A DNA stretch of 64,000 nt from Candidatus Nomurabacteria bacterium. GTDB lineage: Bacteria; Patescibacteriota; Saccharimonadia; Saccharimonadales; UBA7683. The notes below the pieces were generated by a model, which ran no database searches, was not told the origin of the DNA, and was given only the letters and a program-made list of their open reading frames with translations. Shown here one piece after another: positions 1 to 8,965 of the stretch (within the stretch, counting starts at the first letter, position 1; each line of letters begins with the position of its first letter). The stretch lies in contig JACKGR010000003.1 in NCBI GenBank assembly GCA_020631895.1, positions 49,382-113,381 on the forward strand, in the 5' to 3' direction. Made by a program: the position numbers and the translations under genes.

Positions 1-2
1 AT

Positions 3-935
3 CTTTATAACGGAGCACCGATTGTTCCAGCTACAGTTACATTTGTAGATATTGCAGGACTAGTTAAGGGTGCCAGCCAAGGTGAAGGTCTTGGTAACCA
101 ATTTTTAGCCAATGTTAGAGAATGTTCCGCCCTTGTACATATAGTCAGGGCGTTTGATAACAATGATATTGTTCACGTCCATGATAAGATTCAGCCTGAA
201 CACGATATCGATATTATTAATACAGAATTAATGTTAGCTGATCTACAAACGGTTGAGAAAGCACTCCCCCGTCTGGCAAAAGATGCTAAAGCGAACCCAA
301 AAAATAAGCCGGTTGTGACGCTAGTTGAATCTGTCAAAGAACTTCTTGAAGCCGGAGAGATTACGGCAATTCAAGATTTAATCCAAAAACAAGATCCTGA
401 ATCTAACGAGATGCTTGAGCTAAAGAGTCTACAACTTATAAGTACAAAGCCCGTAATTTATGTATTTAATGTCGACGAATCTGATCTGGGTAACGATGAA
501 ACGAAGAAGAATCTCCAAAAAATTGTTCAACCTGCCCAAAGTCTATTTGTTAACGCGCAATTAGAATCTGAGTTGAAAGATATGTCGGATGAAGAATCAA
601 TTGAAATCTTAGAAAGTTACGGCCAAAAAGAATCCGGCTTAAGTCAGATCATCAGCGCCGCTTATAGTACGCTTGGTCTGCAAAGCTACTTAACCGCTGG
701 TGAGAAAGAGGTTAGAGCCTGGACTATTAAAGTAGGATCGACCGCTCCTCAAGCCGCCGGTGTTATTCATGGTGACTTCGAGAGAGGCTTTATTGCAGCT
801 GAAGTTGTCAGTTGCCAAGATCTTATAGACGCAGGGTCTCTATCGTCAGCTAAGTCAGCCGGAAAAGTCAGGACTGAAGGCAAGACTTATGTCATGCAGC
901 CCGATGATGTAGTCGAATTTAGATTCAACGTTTAA
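3..935 (+). CDS. ychF: Ribosome-binding ATPase YchF (5' end outside window)
   Basis: Obg-like P-loop ATPase that binds the ribosome and hydrolyses ATP. An open frame runs in from the left edge, giving 310 residues. Since the family is about 360 long, the N-terminal Walker A region lies outside the window. The visible part opens with the G3-type DIAGLVKGAS stretch, continues through the coiled-coil insertion (about residues 90-200 of the visible part) and ends in the TGS domain closing with PDDVVEFRFNV. No frameshift is seen. The next gene, a Nudix hydrolase, starts 47 bp downstream with its own promoter-like signal. Confidence 0.96.
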   Translation, partial: LYNGAPIVPATVTFVDIAGLVKGASQGEGLGNQFLANVRECSALVHIVRAFDNNDIVHVHDKIQPEHDIDIINTELMLADLQTVEKALPRLAKDAKANPKNKPVVTLVESVKELLEAGEITAIQDLIQKQDPESNEMLELKSLQLISTKPVIYVFNVDESDLGNDETKKNLQKIVQPAQSLFVNAQLESELKDMSDEESIEILESYGQKESGLSQIISAAYSTLGLQSYLTAGEKEVRAWTIKVGSTAPQAAGVIHGDFERGFIAAEVVSCQDLIDAGSLSSAKSAGKVRTEGKTYVMQPDDVVEFRFNV

Positions 936-982
936 TAAAAGTACCGACATTATTTAAAGCAGGCTTATGTTATTCTAAATTC

Positions 983-1390
983 ATGAAAACGCTGTTAATG
1001 GCTATAGCTATCGTACGTAAAAACGACTCTTTACTACTTAGAAAAACAGATCCCGACAGAAATCCATATCAACAACCTTGGGCTCTTTTTGGCGGTAAGA
1101 TTGAGGGCGACGGCGACATCACCACTCTTCTTAACAAAGAACTTGAAGAAAGATGGAGCTTTACAGTAATAATAGATGAAAGACTTTGGTGGGATGAAGA
1201 CATAAAACTTGACCACGACGGCGAAGAGAAGAGATTTGTCTATATTGATGCGCTATGTAGGGTTGAAAGTGGCGAACCGAGCCCTTTGAATCCAAATGAG
1301 GAGCTTAAATGGGTTAAGATATCTGACCTTGGTAATTACGAACTGAATCCACCAACTCAAAATGTTTTAAATCGTCTAAACTACGTTTGA
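983..1390 (+). CDS. Nudix hydrolase with a degenerate Nudix box
   Basis: A 135-residue single-domain Nudix protein, expected to hydrolyse a nucleoside diphosphate linked to some moiety X; the substrate cannot be told. The Nudix box (about residues 37-60) starts GGKIEGDGD and ends NKELEERW, so the usual RExxEE reads KELEER. The metal-binding glutamates are largely kept but the Arg is Lys. No Shine-Dalgarno is present. TATTCT sits at 971-976, exactly six bases before the ATG, which suggests a leaderless transcript. It lies between ychF and a Crp/Fnr regulator, each apparently its own unit. Confidence 0.8.
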   Translation: MKTLLMAIAIVRKNDSLLLRKTDPDRNPYQQPWALFGGKIEGDGDITTLLNKELEERWSFTVIIDERLWWDEDIKLDHDGEEKRFVYIDALCRVESGEPSPLNPNEELKWVKISDLGNYELNPPTQNVLNRLNYV

Positions 1391-1459
1391 ATTTTCATAG
1401 CCAGAATCAATATTAAAGCTAGTCTATGAAAAATATCCCTATGCTGACATAATATATAC

Positions 1460-2107
1460 ATGCTAGCCGACGAGTCATCGCGCAAACAACTTCTTGATTT
1501 CTTTCATGGTGGAACAAAACTATCCTATAAAAAGGGAGACTCTGTCGTTAATTCAGGCGATAGCCCAAAAGGAATACATTATATTGAAGAAGGCTTTGTG
1601 AAGGCTTACGCGATTACAAAGTATGGTGAAGAAAATAACCTTATCGTTCGACAACATGATGATCTATTCCCATTAATCTGGGCTTTTACAGGACTCCATC
1701 GAGATATAACCTATGAGGCTCTTAGTGATACTACATTGTGGAGAGTCGCCAGAAGTGATTTTCTGAGTTATTTAAAAAAGAACGAGCATGTCGTTCCTGT
1801 CCTACTTGATATGGCAATAGAGGCTTATCGACTCCACTCTGAGAGAGTGATGACTCTTGAGTATCGAACAGTCCGCGAGCGCCTAGCTAGCTTTTTACTG
1901 ACACACGCAGAAAGATTTAATGATGGCTCATCAAAAAAACTAGCACTCTCTGCTCCAATTCGTCGCCAAGATATTGCCAGTTCTATTAACGCATCAAGAG
2001 AAAGTACCAGCCGAGCCTTGTCTACTTTGTCCAAGCAAGGCCTCATCAACCTTAAATCGCGATTTATTGAGATCAGTGACCCCGATAAACTTAGAGAATT
2101 ACTTTAA
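1460..2107 (+). CDS. Crp/Fnr-family transcriptional regulator
   Basis: A 215-residue regulator with an N-terminal cyclic-nucleotide-binding-like beta barrel (about residues 15-120) and a C-terminal winged helix with the recognition region RRQDIASSINASRESTSRAL (about 166-185). It has no cysteines, so it cannot carry an FNR-type iron-sulfur cluster. Few regulators are expected in so reduced a genome, which makes it a candidate global regulator. CATAAT at 1448-1453 lies six bases before the ATG, consistent with leaderless translation. Its last 17 bases overlap the convergent tlyA 3' end. Confidence 0.9.
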   Translation: MLADESSRKQLLDFFHGGTKLSYKKGDSVVNSGDSPKGIHYIEEGFVKAYAITKYGEENNLIVRQHDDLFPLIWAFTGLHRDITYEALSDTTLWRVARSDFLSYLKKNEHVVPVLLDMAIEAYRLHSERVMTLEYRTVRERLASFLLTHAERFNDGSSKKLALSAPIRRQDIASSINASRESTSRALSTLSKQGLINLKSRFIEISDPDKLRELL

Positions 2108-2810
2108 GTAGATAGAACCTCTCGACATTACCTTTTCCACCAGCAACTGCACTGTCGGATTTTTTCAAGATAACAAACTTGTTTTGCCTACACCAAGTCT
2201 CAAACTCCTGAAGAATATCACGGCGCTGAGCACTGTTTTTTATGATTCCTTTATTGAGTTGACCCTTACCAGCCTCAAATTGTGGCTTTAACATGGCAAC
2301 AACCTGGCCACCTGACTTTAGTAGATTGACAACGCTTGGTAGAATCATCCTCATCGAAATGAAACTCACATCTATAACTGCAACATCTGCTTTTTGATTA
2401 GGTTTAAAGTCTCTGATATCAGTCTTCTCGTGCAACTCGACCCTCTCATCAGCACGTAGGCGTGGATGTAACTGATCAGTCCCAACATCAACAGCTATTA
2501 CTTTATCTGCGCCATGCTGGAGTACATAGTCAGTGAAGCCACCTGTACTTGAGCCAACATCCAGTACTATTTTATTCTTAAAATCAAAATCTAAAACATC
2601 TGATACTGAGGCGAGCTTAAGTGCAGCCCGACTTACGTACTGCTCAGTCATCCCAAAATCTATTTTGGATTCTTCTGAAACAAAATAGCCGGGTTTTGTG
2701 ATTGATTTGCCATCAACTTTCACTTGCCCTAATCTGATATATGTCTCGGCCTGACTTCTGGTTGTTACAAGCTTTTTCTGAACCAAGAACCTATCTAATC
2801 GGTACTTCAT
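2091..2810 (-). CDS. tlyA: TlyA-family rRNA 2'-O-methyltransferase
   Basis: A 239-residue protein with an N-terminal S4 RNA-binding domain (residues 1-60, opening MKYRLDRFLVQKKLVTTRSQ) and an FtsJ/RrmJ-type SAM methyltransferase domain. The SAM site reads VLDVGSSTGGFTDYVLQ near residue 83. TlyA proteins 2'-O-methylate cytidines in 16S and/or 23S rRNA. Length and domain order are typical. The start overlaps the stop of the upstream 2H phosphoesterase gene in an ATGA arrangement (2807-2810), implying translational coupling. Confidence 0.92.
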   Translation of the reverse strand: MKYRLDRFLVQKKLVTTRSQAETYIRLGQVKVDGKSITKPGYFVSEESKIDFGMTEQYVSRAALKLASVSDVLDFDFKNKIVLDVGSSTGGFTDYVLQHGADKVIAVDVGTDQLHPRLRADERVELHEKTDIRDFKPNQKADVAVIDVSFISMRMILPSVVNLLKSGGQVVAMLKPQFEAGKGQLNKGIIKNSAQRRDILQEFETWCRQNKFVILKKSDSAVAGGKGNVERFYLLKVIL

Positions 2811-3286
2811 AAATTCTGCCCAAGAGGGAGAACGGCTGAAACAACCTTCTTGCCCCTATTGCTATTCTCTCTTTTAGCATTAAAAATAACTACCAACGCA
2901 CGTACCACTAAGCTGCTAGACAAGTACCCTTCTGTTAGATGAGGATTATATCCCTCACCGAGCCACTCAGGGTTTTGGAATCTTACGCCTAGATCTTCAG
3001 CTAAATCAAACAGCTCGTGATGGACTAGAATTAACCCATCGCTTTTTACTTGCTGGGCTGGAATATCACTAGCTGGACCTACCAAAATCTCTTTGAATGG
3101 ATTTATCGCTAATATTGCAGAGTTTTCACAGATTGCAGTAGCCCCACTCATAAATTCATCTTCTACTCTTGAGATGTCCATCCAAGGCAGGACTGTTATA
3201 TGGGGCGGAACCTTCTCATACTCAACCCCCAGCGCCGGTAAATCAACCGCAGCGATAACCATTGTATGCTCTAGCGGAGCAGGCAA
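2807..3286 (-). CDS. 2H phosphoesterase / 2'-5' RNA ligase-like protein
   Basis: A 159-residue protein with the two HxT/S motifs of the 2H phosphoesterase (LigT-like) superfamily: PHITVL near residue 28 and PHLTEG near residue 114. Both catalytic histidines are present. The family opens or forms cyclic or 2'-5' phosphodiester bonds in RNA or nucleotides; the substrate here is unknown. Lying between efp and tlyA with a 2-bp gap and a 4-bp overlap, it probably belongs to the translation-associated operon. Confidence 0.78.
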   Translation of the reverse strand: MPAPLEHTMVIAAVDLPALGVEYEKVPPHITVLPWMDISRVEDEFMSGATAICENSAILAINPFKEILVGPASDIPAQQVKSDGLILVHHELFDLAEDLGVRFQNPEWLGEGYNPHLTEGYLSSSLVVRALVVIFNAKRENSNRGKKVVSAVLPLGQNL

Positions 3287-3288
3287 AG

Positions 3289-3849
3289 CTAATCCTTCTT
3301 CCGTTCTCGATAAGAACCAGTCTCAGTGTCTACACTAATGACATCACCAACTTTTATAAATGCCGGAACCTTTACAACTAAGCCAGTCTCAACCGTTGCA
3401 TTCTTTGTAATCGAGTTGGCAGTGTCACCCTTTACTACATCCTCAGAGTAAGTAACCTTGAGATAGACGTTTTTGGGAAGTTCAATATTTATAATTGTAG
3501 AATCAAAAAATTGTAGCCCAACAATATCACCCTCTTTAATATAGCTGAGGGAATCCTGGCCGATTTCGGAATTCAAGGTGAACTGCTCGTAGCTAACTGG
3601 ATCCATGAAGTGCATCTCGGTATCAGAATATAGATATTGTACTGATTTGGTTTCAACACTTGCCGGCTCAATCTTGTCCGCGCCCTTAAAAGTCTTGGCG
3701 AGAGTTGACCCATCAATTAAGTTCTTCAGTTTAACGTTGACGATAGAGCCACCTCGACCCATTACTTTTTGAGAATAATCAGTCACCCTAAAAGGCTTGC
3801 CATCAACCTGAATAACAACACCTTTTTTTAAGTCTGTAGGACCATACAT
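3289..3849 (-). CDS. efp: Elongation factor P
   Basis: A 186-residue EF-P with the KOW-like N-terminal domain and two OB-like domains. It relieves ribosome stalling at polyproline. The loop that normally carries the modified residue reads MGRGGS, with Arg at position 32 rather than the Lys34-type PGKG of the lysylated family; some lineages glycosylate an Arg here. No EarP- or EpmA-like modification gene is visible nearby. Its place after rpsR in the rpsF-ssb-rpsR cluster supports a translation operon. Confidence 0.97.
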   Translation of the reverse strand: MYGPTDLKKGVVIQVDGKPFRVTDYSQKVMGRGGSIVNVKLKNLIDGSTLAKTFKGADKIEPASVETKSVQYLYSDTEMHFMDPVSYEQFTLNSEIGQDSLSYIKEGDIVGLQFFDSTIINIELPKNVYLKVTYSEDVVKGDTANSITKNATVETGLVVKVPAFIKVGDVISVDTETGSYRERKKD

Positions 3850-3855
3850 ACTGAG

Positions 3856-4059
3856 CTACCCGTGAGCTACAAATGGTAGCAAAGCTAGATGTCTAGCTCT
3901 CTTCACAGCAGTTGCAAGTGCTCTTTGTTGCTTGGCTGAAAGGCCAGTTTTACTGGCTGGTTCAATCTGACCAAACTGATTTACAAACTTCTGCAAAGTT
4001 TTTATATCTTTGTACTCAAAGTATTCTGCATCTGGTTTTCTTTTGTTATTACCGTTCAT
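3856..4059 (-). CDS. rpsR: 30S ribosomal protein S18
   Basis: A 67-residue S18. It contains the conserved core [17 protein letters not shown], the lysine/arginine-rich RNA-binding helix ending [11 protein letters not shown], and a short Gly C-terminus. S18 binds S6 on the platform of the small subunit. Gene order rpsF-ssb-rpsR is the widespread bacterial arrangement. Confidence 0.98.
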   Translation of the reverse strand: MNGNNKRKPDAEYFEYKDIKTLQKFVNQFGQIEPASKTGLSAKQQRALATAVKRARHLALLPFVAHG

Positions 4060-4075
4060 AAATTATTCCTTATCT

Positions 4076-4531
4076 TTAAAATGGGATCTCACTGAGATCA
4101 ATTGGTTTATCATCAATTTCTTCTACCACAACATCATCGTCTGACTTTTTAGAACCTGAGCTTGGCGCACTTGAATCGCGATTTGAGGCACCATCACCAG
4201 ATCCGCCACCAACAAAGTTGAAGTCTTCAACCACAACCTCTACCTTACTGCGCTTATTTCCATCCTGCTCCCAGCTTCTCTGATCTAAACGACCGGATAC
4301 TAAAATTGGGCGGCCTTTTTGAACATATTGGGCGATAACTTCACCAGTTCTTCCCCAAGCTACGCAATCGATAAAGCTTACAGCCTCCTGTGTGTTACCG
4401 TCTTGGCCCTTCCAGGTTCGGCTAATCGCTAATGAAAAGTTAGTAACGCTTTGCCCATTTGGTGTCTGACGAGTTTCGGGATCTCTAGTTAGATTTCCCA
4501 TCAATATTACTTTGTTAAAACCCTTAGCCAT
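4076..4531 (-). CDS. ssb: Single-stranded DNA-binding protein
   Basis: A 151-residue SSB with an N-terminal OB fold (residues 1-105, opening MAKGFNKVILMGNLTRDPE), a Gly/Ser/Asp-rich flexible linker, and an acidic tail ending DLSEIPF. The tail is the conserved protein-interaction tip used to recruit repair and replication partners. It sits between rpsF and rpsR as in many bacteria, one base from rpsF. Confidence 0.97.
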   Translation of the reverse strand: MAKGFNKVILMGNLTRDPETRQTPNGQSVTNFSLAISRTWKGQDGNTQEAVSFIDCVAWGRTGEVIAQYVQKGRPILVSGRLDQRSWEQDGNKRSKVEVVVEDFNFVGGGSGDGASNRDSSAPSSGSKKSDDDVVVEEIDDKPIDLSEIPF

Positions 4532-4532
4532 A

Positions 4533-4889
4533 CTAGCCCTCCTTTTGATTATCGTCTTCAGGCTCTTTATCTTTAGCAGGTTTTTCGCCTGGCTTAGGAG
4601 CCTTTAGGTCTTTTTCTACCATTAAGTAGCGGATTACTTCATCTGTTATGTTAAGAAGCCCCTGAACTTTACTAGCGCTAGCAGGTGCTATAGCAACCTC
4701 AAATAATACGTATACGGCAAAATCCTGTTTTTTAATCTGGTAAGCAAGCCGTCGCTTGCCCCAATTATCCTGTTTGACTACTTTACCACCGTTGTCGGCA
4801 ATAATGCCTTCTACTTTTTTAACTGGCTTTTCAAGATCTATCTCAAGATCAGGATGAAATAACACAGTAAGTTCGTATACTTTCTCCAA
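4533..4889 (-). CDS. rpsF: 30S ribosomal protein S6 (TTG start)
   Basis: S6 of the 30S platform, partner of S18. A longer frame opens at 4934, but those 15 extra residues are unlike S6. The family start MxKYELTVL matches a TTG at 4889-4887, preceded by a clear AAAGGAG six bases upstream on the minus strand, so I place the start there (118 residues). The C-terminal tail is charged and disordered (KPGEKPAKDKEPEDD), longer than in E. coli. It is the first gene of the rpsF-ssb-rpsR-efp run. Confidence 0.92.
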   Translation of the reverse strand: MEKVYELTVLFHPDLEIDLEKPVKKVEGIIADNGGKVVKQDNWGKRRLAYQIKKQDFAVYVLFEVAIAPASASKVQGLLNITDEVIRYLMVEKDLKAPKPGEKPAKDKEPEDDNQKEG

Positions 4890-5077
4890 GTGATACTCCT
4901 TTCGGTTCTCCGTCATCTGACGAAGAGCGTACACTATAATGCACGCATGAGTTAATAATGTAACAACATTATATCAACTATACCCCTGTTAAGCAAGCTC
5001 TCACAGATTATAAATATCTCACATCATATCGATTCATGATTTAATAAGAACATAAACAAAAGTAGAAAGGTAAATTA

Positions 5078-6139
5078 ATGGAACCTGACAACATAAATAA
5101 CGATAACCCTCATGCGGGATTACCAACAGAGAGTAATCTACCAACTCAGTCACCTCAGACGCTACAGCCTCAACCGGCTCAGAACAGTAATAATTCATCT
5201 CAACCAAATAAGCCAGGAATAATAGTACTGCAGTGGCTAACCTACGCATTTTGGGGATGGACTATAGTAGCACTTGGGACACTGCTTGGTACAACTGTCA
5301 GTTATTTAATAGATGGAGCAGACACCGGTGGATTTACACCTTATGGAATTGCAGCAGTTCTTGTTTTATTGCCAATATCTGCAGTATGTGACCTCTTCTA
5401 TTCTAAGTACGAGCCAACCAAGAAGACTGGTGCAGCGAGCGTCGTAATGGTCATCCACGCTGTTATCTTTGCGCTACTTGCTATTGGTAGCTTAATCGCT
5501 GTCGTATTCTCATTGATTTCTCTTGTAACTTCAGGGTCCGAATCTAAACAAACTCACGTCGCAATAATCACCGCTCTTTCTCTATCAATAATTTATAGCA
5601 TTACTTTTCTTAGAACATTACACCCAGCAAAACTTAAGTGGCTCAGTCGTGTATATTTATTTGTTATGCTACTAGTCTCTTCAACTGTTATAGTACTTGG
5701 GATTGTAGGTCCAGTTAATAATGAAAGATTGACCAAAACTGATAAGCTCTTTACTAATAACGCATCTGTACTAAAGCACTCCATTGACTCATATGCAACT
5801 AAAAATTCTGATCTACCTAAATCCCTAAAAGATATTGATAGTAAAAATCCAAACGTTAATGCATTAGTTAACAGCCAATTATTAGACTACACTCCTAATG
5901 TTAAAAAGAAGAGTCTAATCGGTGGATATACATCGTCAAAATACCTTGATGAAGACTCTCAATATTACAATAACTACACTTACTACTATCAACTTTGCTT
6001 CAAGTACAGTAAGTCAGACACATCGCCGTCAAGTTACTACAGCGATTCTCTATACAACGATGAGAAATATGTCTCATATATAAACACATACGGACATGAA
6101 GCTGGTAAAGTTTGCTACAATCTCAAAACCGGCTACTAA
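5078..6139 (+). CDS. Multi-pass membrane protein, DUF5671-like
   Basis: A 353-residue protein: a Pro/Gln/Asn-rich cytoplasmic N-terminus (1-45), about five hydrophobic segments (roughly 48-70, 85-107, 118-145, 160-178, 190-212), then a Ser/Tyr-rich soluble tail. The tail holds a Tyr-dense stretch near residues 290-330 and two cysteines that could pair outside the cell. The first segments (VLQWLTYAFWGW) resemble DUF5671-type proteins seen in Patescibacteria; this is recognition by eye. An AAAGG Shine-Dalgarno precedes the ATG. Function unknown. It overlaps the convergent gene by four bases. Confidence 0.7.
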   Translation: MEPDNINNDNPHAGLPTESNLPTQSPQTLQPQPAQNSNNSSQPNKPGIIVLQWLTYAFWGWTIVALGTLLGTTVSYLIDGADTGGFTPYGIAAVLVLLPISAVCDLFYSKYEPTKKTGAASVVMVIHAVIFALLAIGSLIAVVFSLISLVTSGSESKQTHVAIITALSLSIIYSITFLRTLHPAKLKWLSRVYLFVMLLVSSTVIVLGIVGPVNNERLTKTDKLFTNNASVLKHSIDSYATKNSDLPKSLKDIDSKNPNVNALVNSQLLDYTPNVKKKSLIGGYTSSKYLDEDSQYYNNYTYYYQLCFKYSKSDTSPSSYYSDSLYNDEKYVSYINTYGHEAGKVCYNLKTGY

Positions 6140-6633
6140 GATCGTTTATCACTCTCAAACTTTAGCCAACCTTCCAGCCACTGAATAACGTTATGGCAAT
6201 CGCTCGAGAAGCCATCTTCATCTCCATCAAAAAATGATTCACGATAGCTAGGACTTCTAAATATTTTATCTGCTAAGACAAGTTTATAAGCTTGCCTAAC
6301 CGTTCCACTTGAACCTAGCCACGCTTGTATGTCATCAACATGTCCCCACTCAAGCTGTCTCCTTGCTTCTAAAACTCTTTCAAACATCCTCTGGTATCTA
6401 TCAGCAATCTCTTGAGTTTCTTTAAGGCTTAGGTAATCTAAAAGCGGATGATGATCTGCTCTATATTTTTGATTATCCCTGATTGTCTGTAGGTATTTAT
6501 TACCAAAATAATCCGTTGCAGAATCAAGCAAAACATCTCCTTGCGAGAATCCTTCTGAATCCTCAAAAAAATGTCGTGCACCATTTATATCTACAATTTC
6601 AGTTGTTGTTAGCTCTAATATCTCTCGCTTCAT
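6136..6633 (-). CDS. Hypothetical soluble protein
   Basis: A 165-residue protein I do not recognise. It is acidic, without signal or membrane segments, with Trp-rich helices (LEWGHVDDIQAWLG; VIQWLEGWLKF). TATACT at 6640-6645 (read on the minus strand) lies exactly six bases before the ATG, with TTGTTT 17 bases further upstream, giving a plausible sigma-70 promoter and a leaderless mRNA. That signal is the best evidence that the frame is real. Confidence 0.65.
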   Translation of the reverse strand: MKREILELTTTEIVDINGARHFFEDSEGFSQGDVLLDSATDYFGNKYLQTIRDNQKYRADHHPLLDYLSLKETQEIADRYQRMFERVLEARRQLEWGHVDDIQAWLGSSGTVRQAYKLVLADKIFRSPSYRESFFDGDEDGFSSDCHNVIQWLEGWLKFESDKRS

Positions 6634-6679
6634 AAAGCCAGTATATATAGTTAAGTTTTTCTAAACAAAAGCGGAAAAA

Positions 6680-8902
6680 CTAAACTTCAATCTCGGGTTC
6701 ATCTATTGAATCGATATCTTTGGCACCAAACACATCATCCAGACTCGTAACTAATACCTCTCGAGCCCGTGCACCGTCAGCAGGACCAATAATACCTTGC
6801 TCTTCCATGTCTTCAACAAGTCTGGCAGCGCGAGAGTAGCCAATTCTAAGCCGTCTTTGAAGCAAGCTGGCAGAGGCTTTGCCACTCTCTACCACGCATT
6901 GAACCGCGTCTCTGAACATTGCATCGTCTGAGCCTGTGTCAGAATCCATTACTAGTCCGCCCTTATTGCCGATTTGAACTGGTTGAGACACAACCTCATC
7001 ATTATAATCTGGTGGACGCTGATCTTTGATAAATGCTGTGACCTTGTTAATCTCAGAATCCTCAACAAATACACCCTGGATACGCCGAGGCTTTGGATTT
7101 GCCGCTGTTGTAATCAGAAGATCACCCTTACCCAGTAGCTTCTCAGCACCACCTTGATCTAAAATAATTCTGGATTCAAGTTCCTGAGCGACTGTAAAAG
7201 CTATACGAGCAGGAATGTTAGCTTTGATAAGACCGGTAATAACCGTTGCACGAGGGCTCTGGGTAGCTAGTACAAGGTGAATTCCAACCGCCCTGGCCTT
7301 CTGGGCTATTCGTACAATAAGTGCCTCCACATCTCTGGCAGCAAGCATCATCAGATCGGCTAGCTCATCAATTACTATCACAATATATGGCATATGATCT
7401 TCTAGATTAGCTGCGTTATAGCTTTGAATGTTCTTCTTATTTTTATCAGCAAGTAGTGAGTAACGTCTCTCCATCTCATTAACAGCCCACTTTAGTGCTG
7501 AGATACACTTCTCAGGCTCAGTAATTACACCCGTCAGAAGGTGCGGGATGTGGTCATAACCTTTAAGTTCAACCTGTTTTGGATCAACAAGAATCAACTT
7601 TAAATCAGCTGGTGAATTGCGATACAACAAACTCGTAAGCAGTGTGTTCACCATAACAGATTTACCTGAGCCGGTTTGACCAGCAATCAAAAGATGTGGC
7701 ATACTCTCAAGCTCTCCCATCACAGGACGCCCAGAAATGTCTTTACCAATTGCAAAACTCAGCTGAGATGTATGCTCCGACCAAACAGGCGATTCAATCA
7801 TACTCTTTAGATTAACAACGGCGGCTTTTTTGTTAGGAACTTCAACACCTACAGCATGCTTGCCCGGAATTGGTGCCTCTATTCTAATAGCTTCAGCGCC
7901 AAGATTTAGTGCCAGGTTTCCATCAAGTCCGGTAATCTTAGACAGACGCACACCGGCCGATGGCTTAAGTGTATATTGGGTAACTTTTGGCCCAACATTG
8001 GCCTCCTCCATCTCAACCGATATCTTAAAGTCTTGCATTACATCTTTAATAACCTGGGCAGTGTGTTTAATATCTCCAGGATCAGCCTTACCTTGTTTAT
8101 TGCTCAGTAGATCAACCCCGGGCAAGTTCCAATTTGGGTCACTCGCCATAGTTAGGGCCTCTTTGCTCTCCTCAGCTTTGTCTTGCATAACACTATTTCT
8201 CAGAGACGAAAGTCTAGAAGAGCCGGAATTTTGGCTGTCATCCTCGACTGGTACACCAGTGTTTAATTTAATATCATCAACCGAGCGTGATAATTTCTCG
8301 ACATCTTTTGAATTTACTCTCATCTCATCTTTATCTTTAGGCGATTCTTGTTTGAAGATGCTAAAGAAGGCTTTTAACACATCCTTAATCGGAATCTTTA
8401 GAATAAATAATAGTGCTATCAGCATTAGGGCAAACAAGACTACGCCAGCGGCAATATTACTTAAAAAACCAGACAGAAAACTATCGAGTCCTGAGCCAAC
8501 CACTCCTCCACCACGACCATCCTTAACTACGGCAGAAGATTTTGCTGGATCAACAAACAGATGAATAAAGGCACTGAAGCTAGCCAAAAATATTACTGCG
8601 CCGCCGTATACACTACCGCTGAGCTTGTTCTCGTCGCTCAAAAACTTTTGAACTGTCAAAGTAAGCAGAACAAATGGGATAATAAATGCACTATAGCCAA
8701 ACAAGCTTCTGGTAAATTCAAAAAAAGCCAAAGGTGCAGGACCGGCTAGATTGAACATAGCAAGCAGCAACAAGATTCCAGTCAGTCCAATAACAGCACT
8801 AACTACCTGTTGCCACCAACCACTTGGCAATATATGTGCAGCTTTTGGCGTGGCTTTAGAGCCCGCTTTACCCTTTTTAGATGACTTTTTTCTTTTTGCC
8901 AT
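6680..8902 (-). CDS. ftsK: DNA translocase FtsK/SpoIIIE
   Basis: A 740-residue hexameric DNA pump for chromosome segregation at the septum. A Lys-rich N-terminus is followed by four hydrophobic segments (about 30-185), a charged linker, and the motor domain with Walker A GQTGSGKS near 411 and Walker B VIVIDELADLM near 505. A winged-helix gamma domain (about 655-725, RRLRIGYSRAARLVEDME) would read KOPS-like polarity sequences. Length and order are normal. TATACT lies nine bases before the ATG with no Shine-Dalgarno, consistent with leaderless expression. Confidence 0.97.
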   Translation of the reverse strand: MAKRKKSSKKGKAGSKATPKAAHILPSGWWQQVVSAVIGLTGILLLLAMFNLAGPAPLAFFEFTRSLFGYSAFIIPFVLLTLTVQKFLSDENKLSGSVYGGAVIFLASFSAFIHLFVDPAKSSAVVKDGRGGGVVGSGLDSFLSGFLSNIAAGVVLFALMLIALLFILKIPIKDVLKAFFSIFKQESPKDKDEMRVNSKDVEKLSRSVDDIKLNTGVPVEDDSQNSGSSRLSSLRNSVMQDKAEESKEALTMASDPNWNLPGVDLLSNKQGKADPGDIKHTAQVIKDVMQDFKISVEMEEANVGPKVTQYTLKPSAGVRLSKITGLDGNLALNLGAEAIRIEAPIPGKHAVGVEVPNKKAAVVNLKSMIESPVWSEHTSQLSFAIGKDISGRPVMGELESMPHLLIAGQTGSGKSVMVNTLLTSLLYRNSPADLKLILVDPKQVELKGYDHIPHLLTGVITEPEKCISALKWAVNEMERRYSLLADKNKKNIQSYNAANLEDHMPYIVIVIDELADLMMLAARDVEALIVRIAQKARAVGIHLVLATQSPRATVITGLIKANIPARIAFTVAQELESRIILDQGGAEKLLGKGDLLITTAANPKPRRIQGVFVEDSEINKVTAFIKDQRPPDYNDEVVSQPVQIGNKGGLVMDSDTGSDDAMFRDAVQCVVESGKASASLLQRRLRIGYSRAARLVEDMEEQGIIGPADGARAREVLVTSLDDVFGAKDIDSIDEPEIEV

Positions 8903-8965
8903 ATCAGAAGTAGTATAACATAAGCGTATAAAAATTACAACACTTCTTTAGGATTATTCAATTCT

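Noticed and set aside
4890..4934. Longer rpsF start at the ATG 4934
   Set aside because: The 15 extra residues do not match S6, and AAAGGAG points to the TTG at 4889.
7830..8564. A 244-codon plus-strand frame inside ftsK
   Set aside because: It is a shadow of ftsK; its translation is Ser/Pro/Leu-rich with no recognisable motif or start signal.
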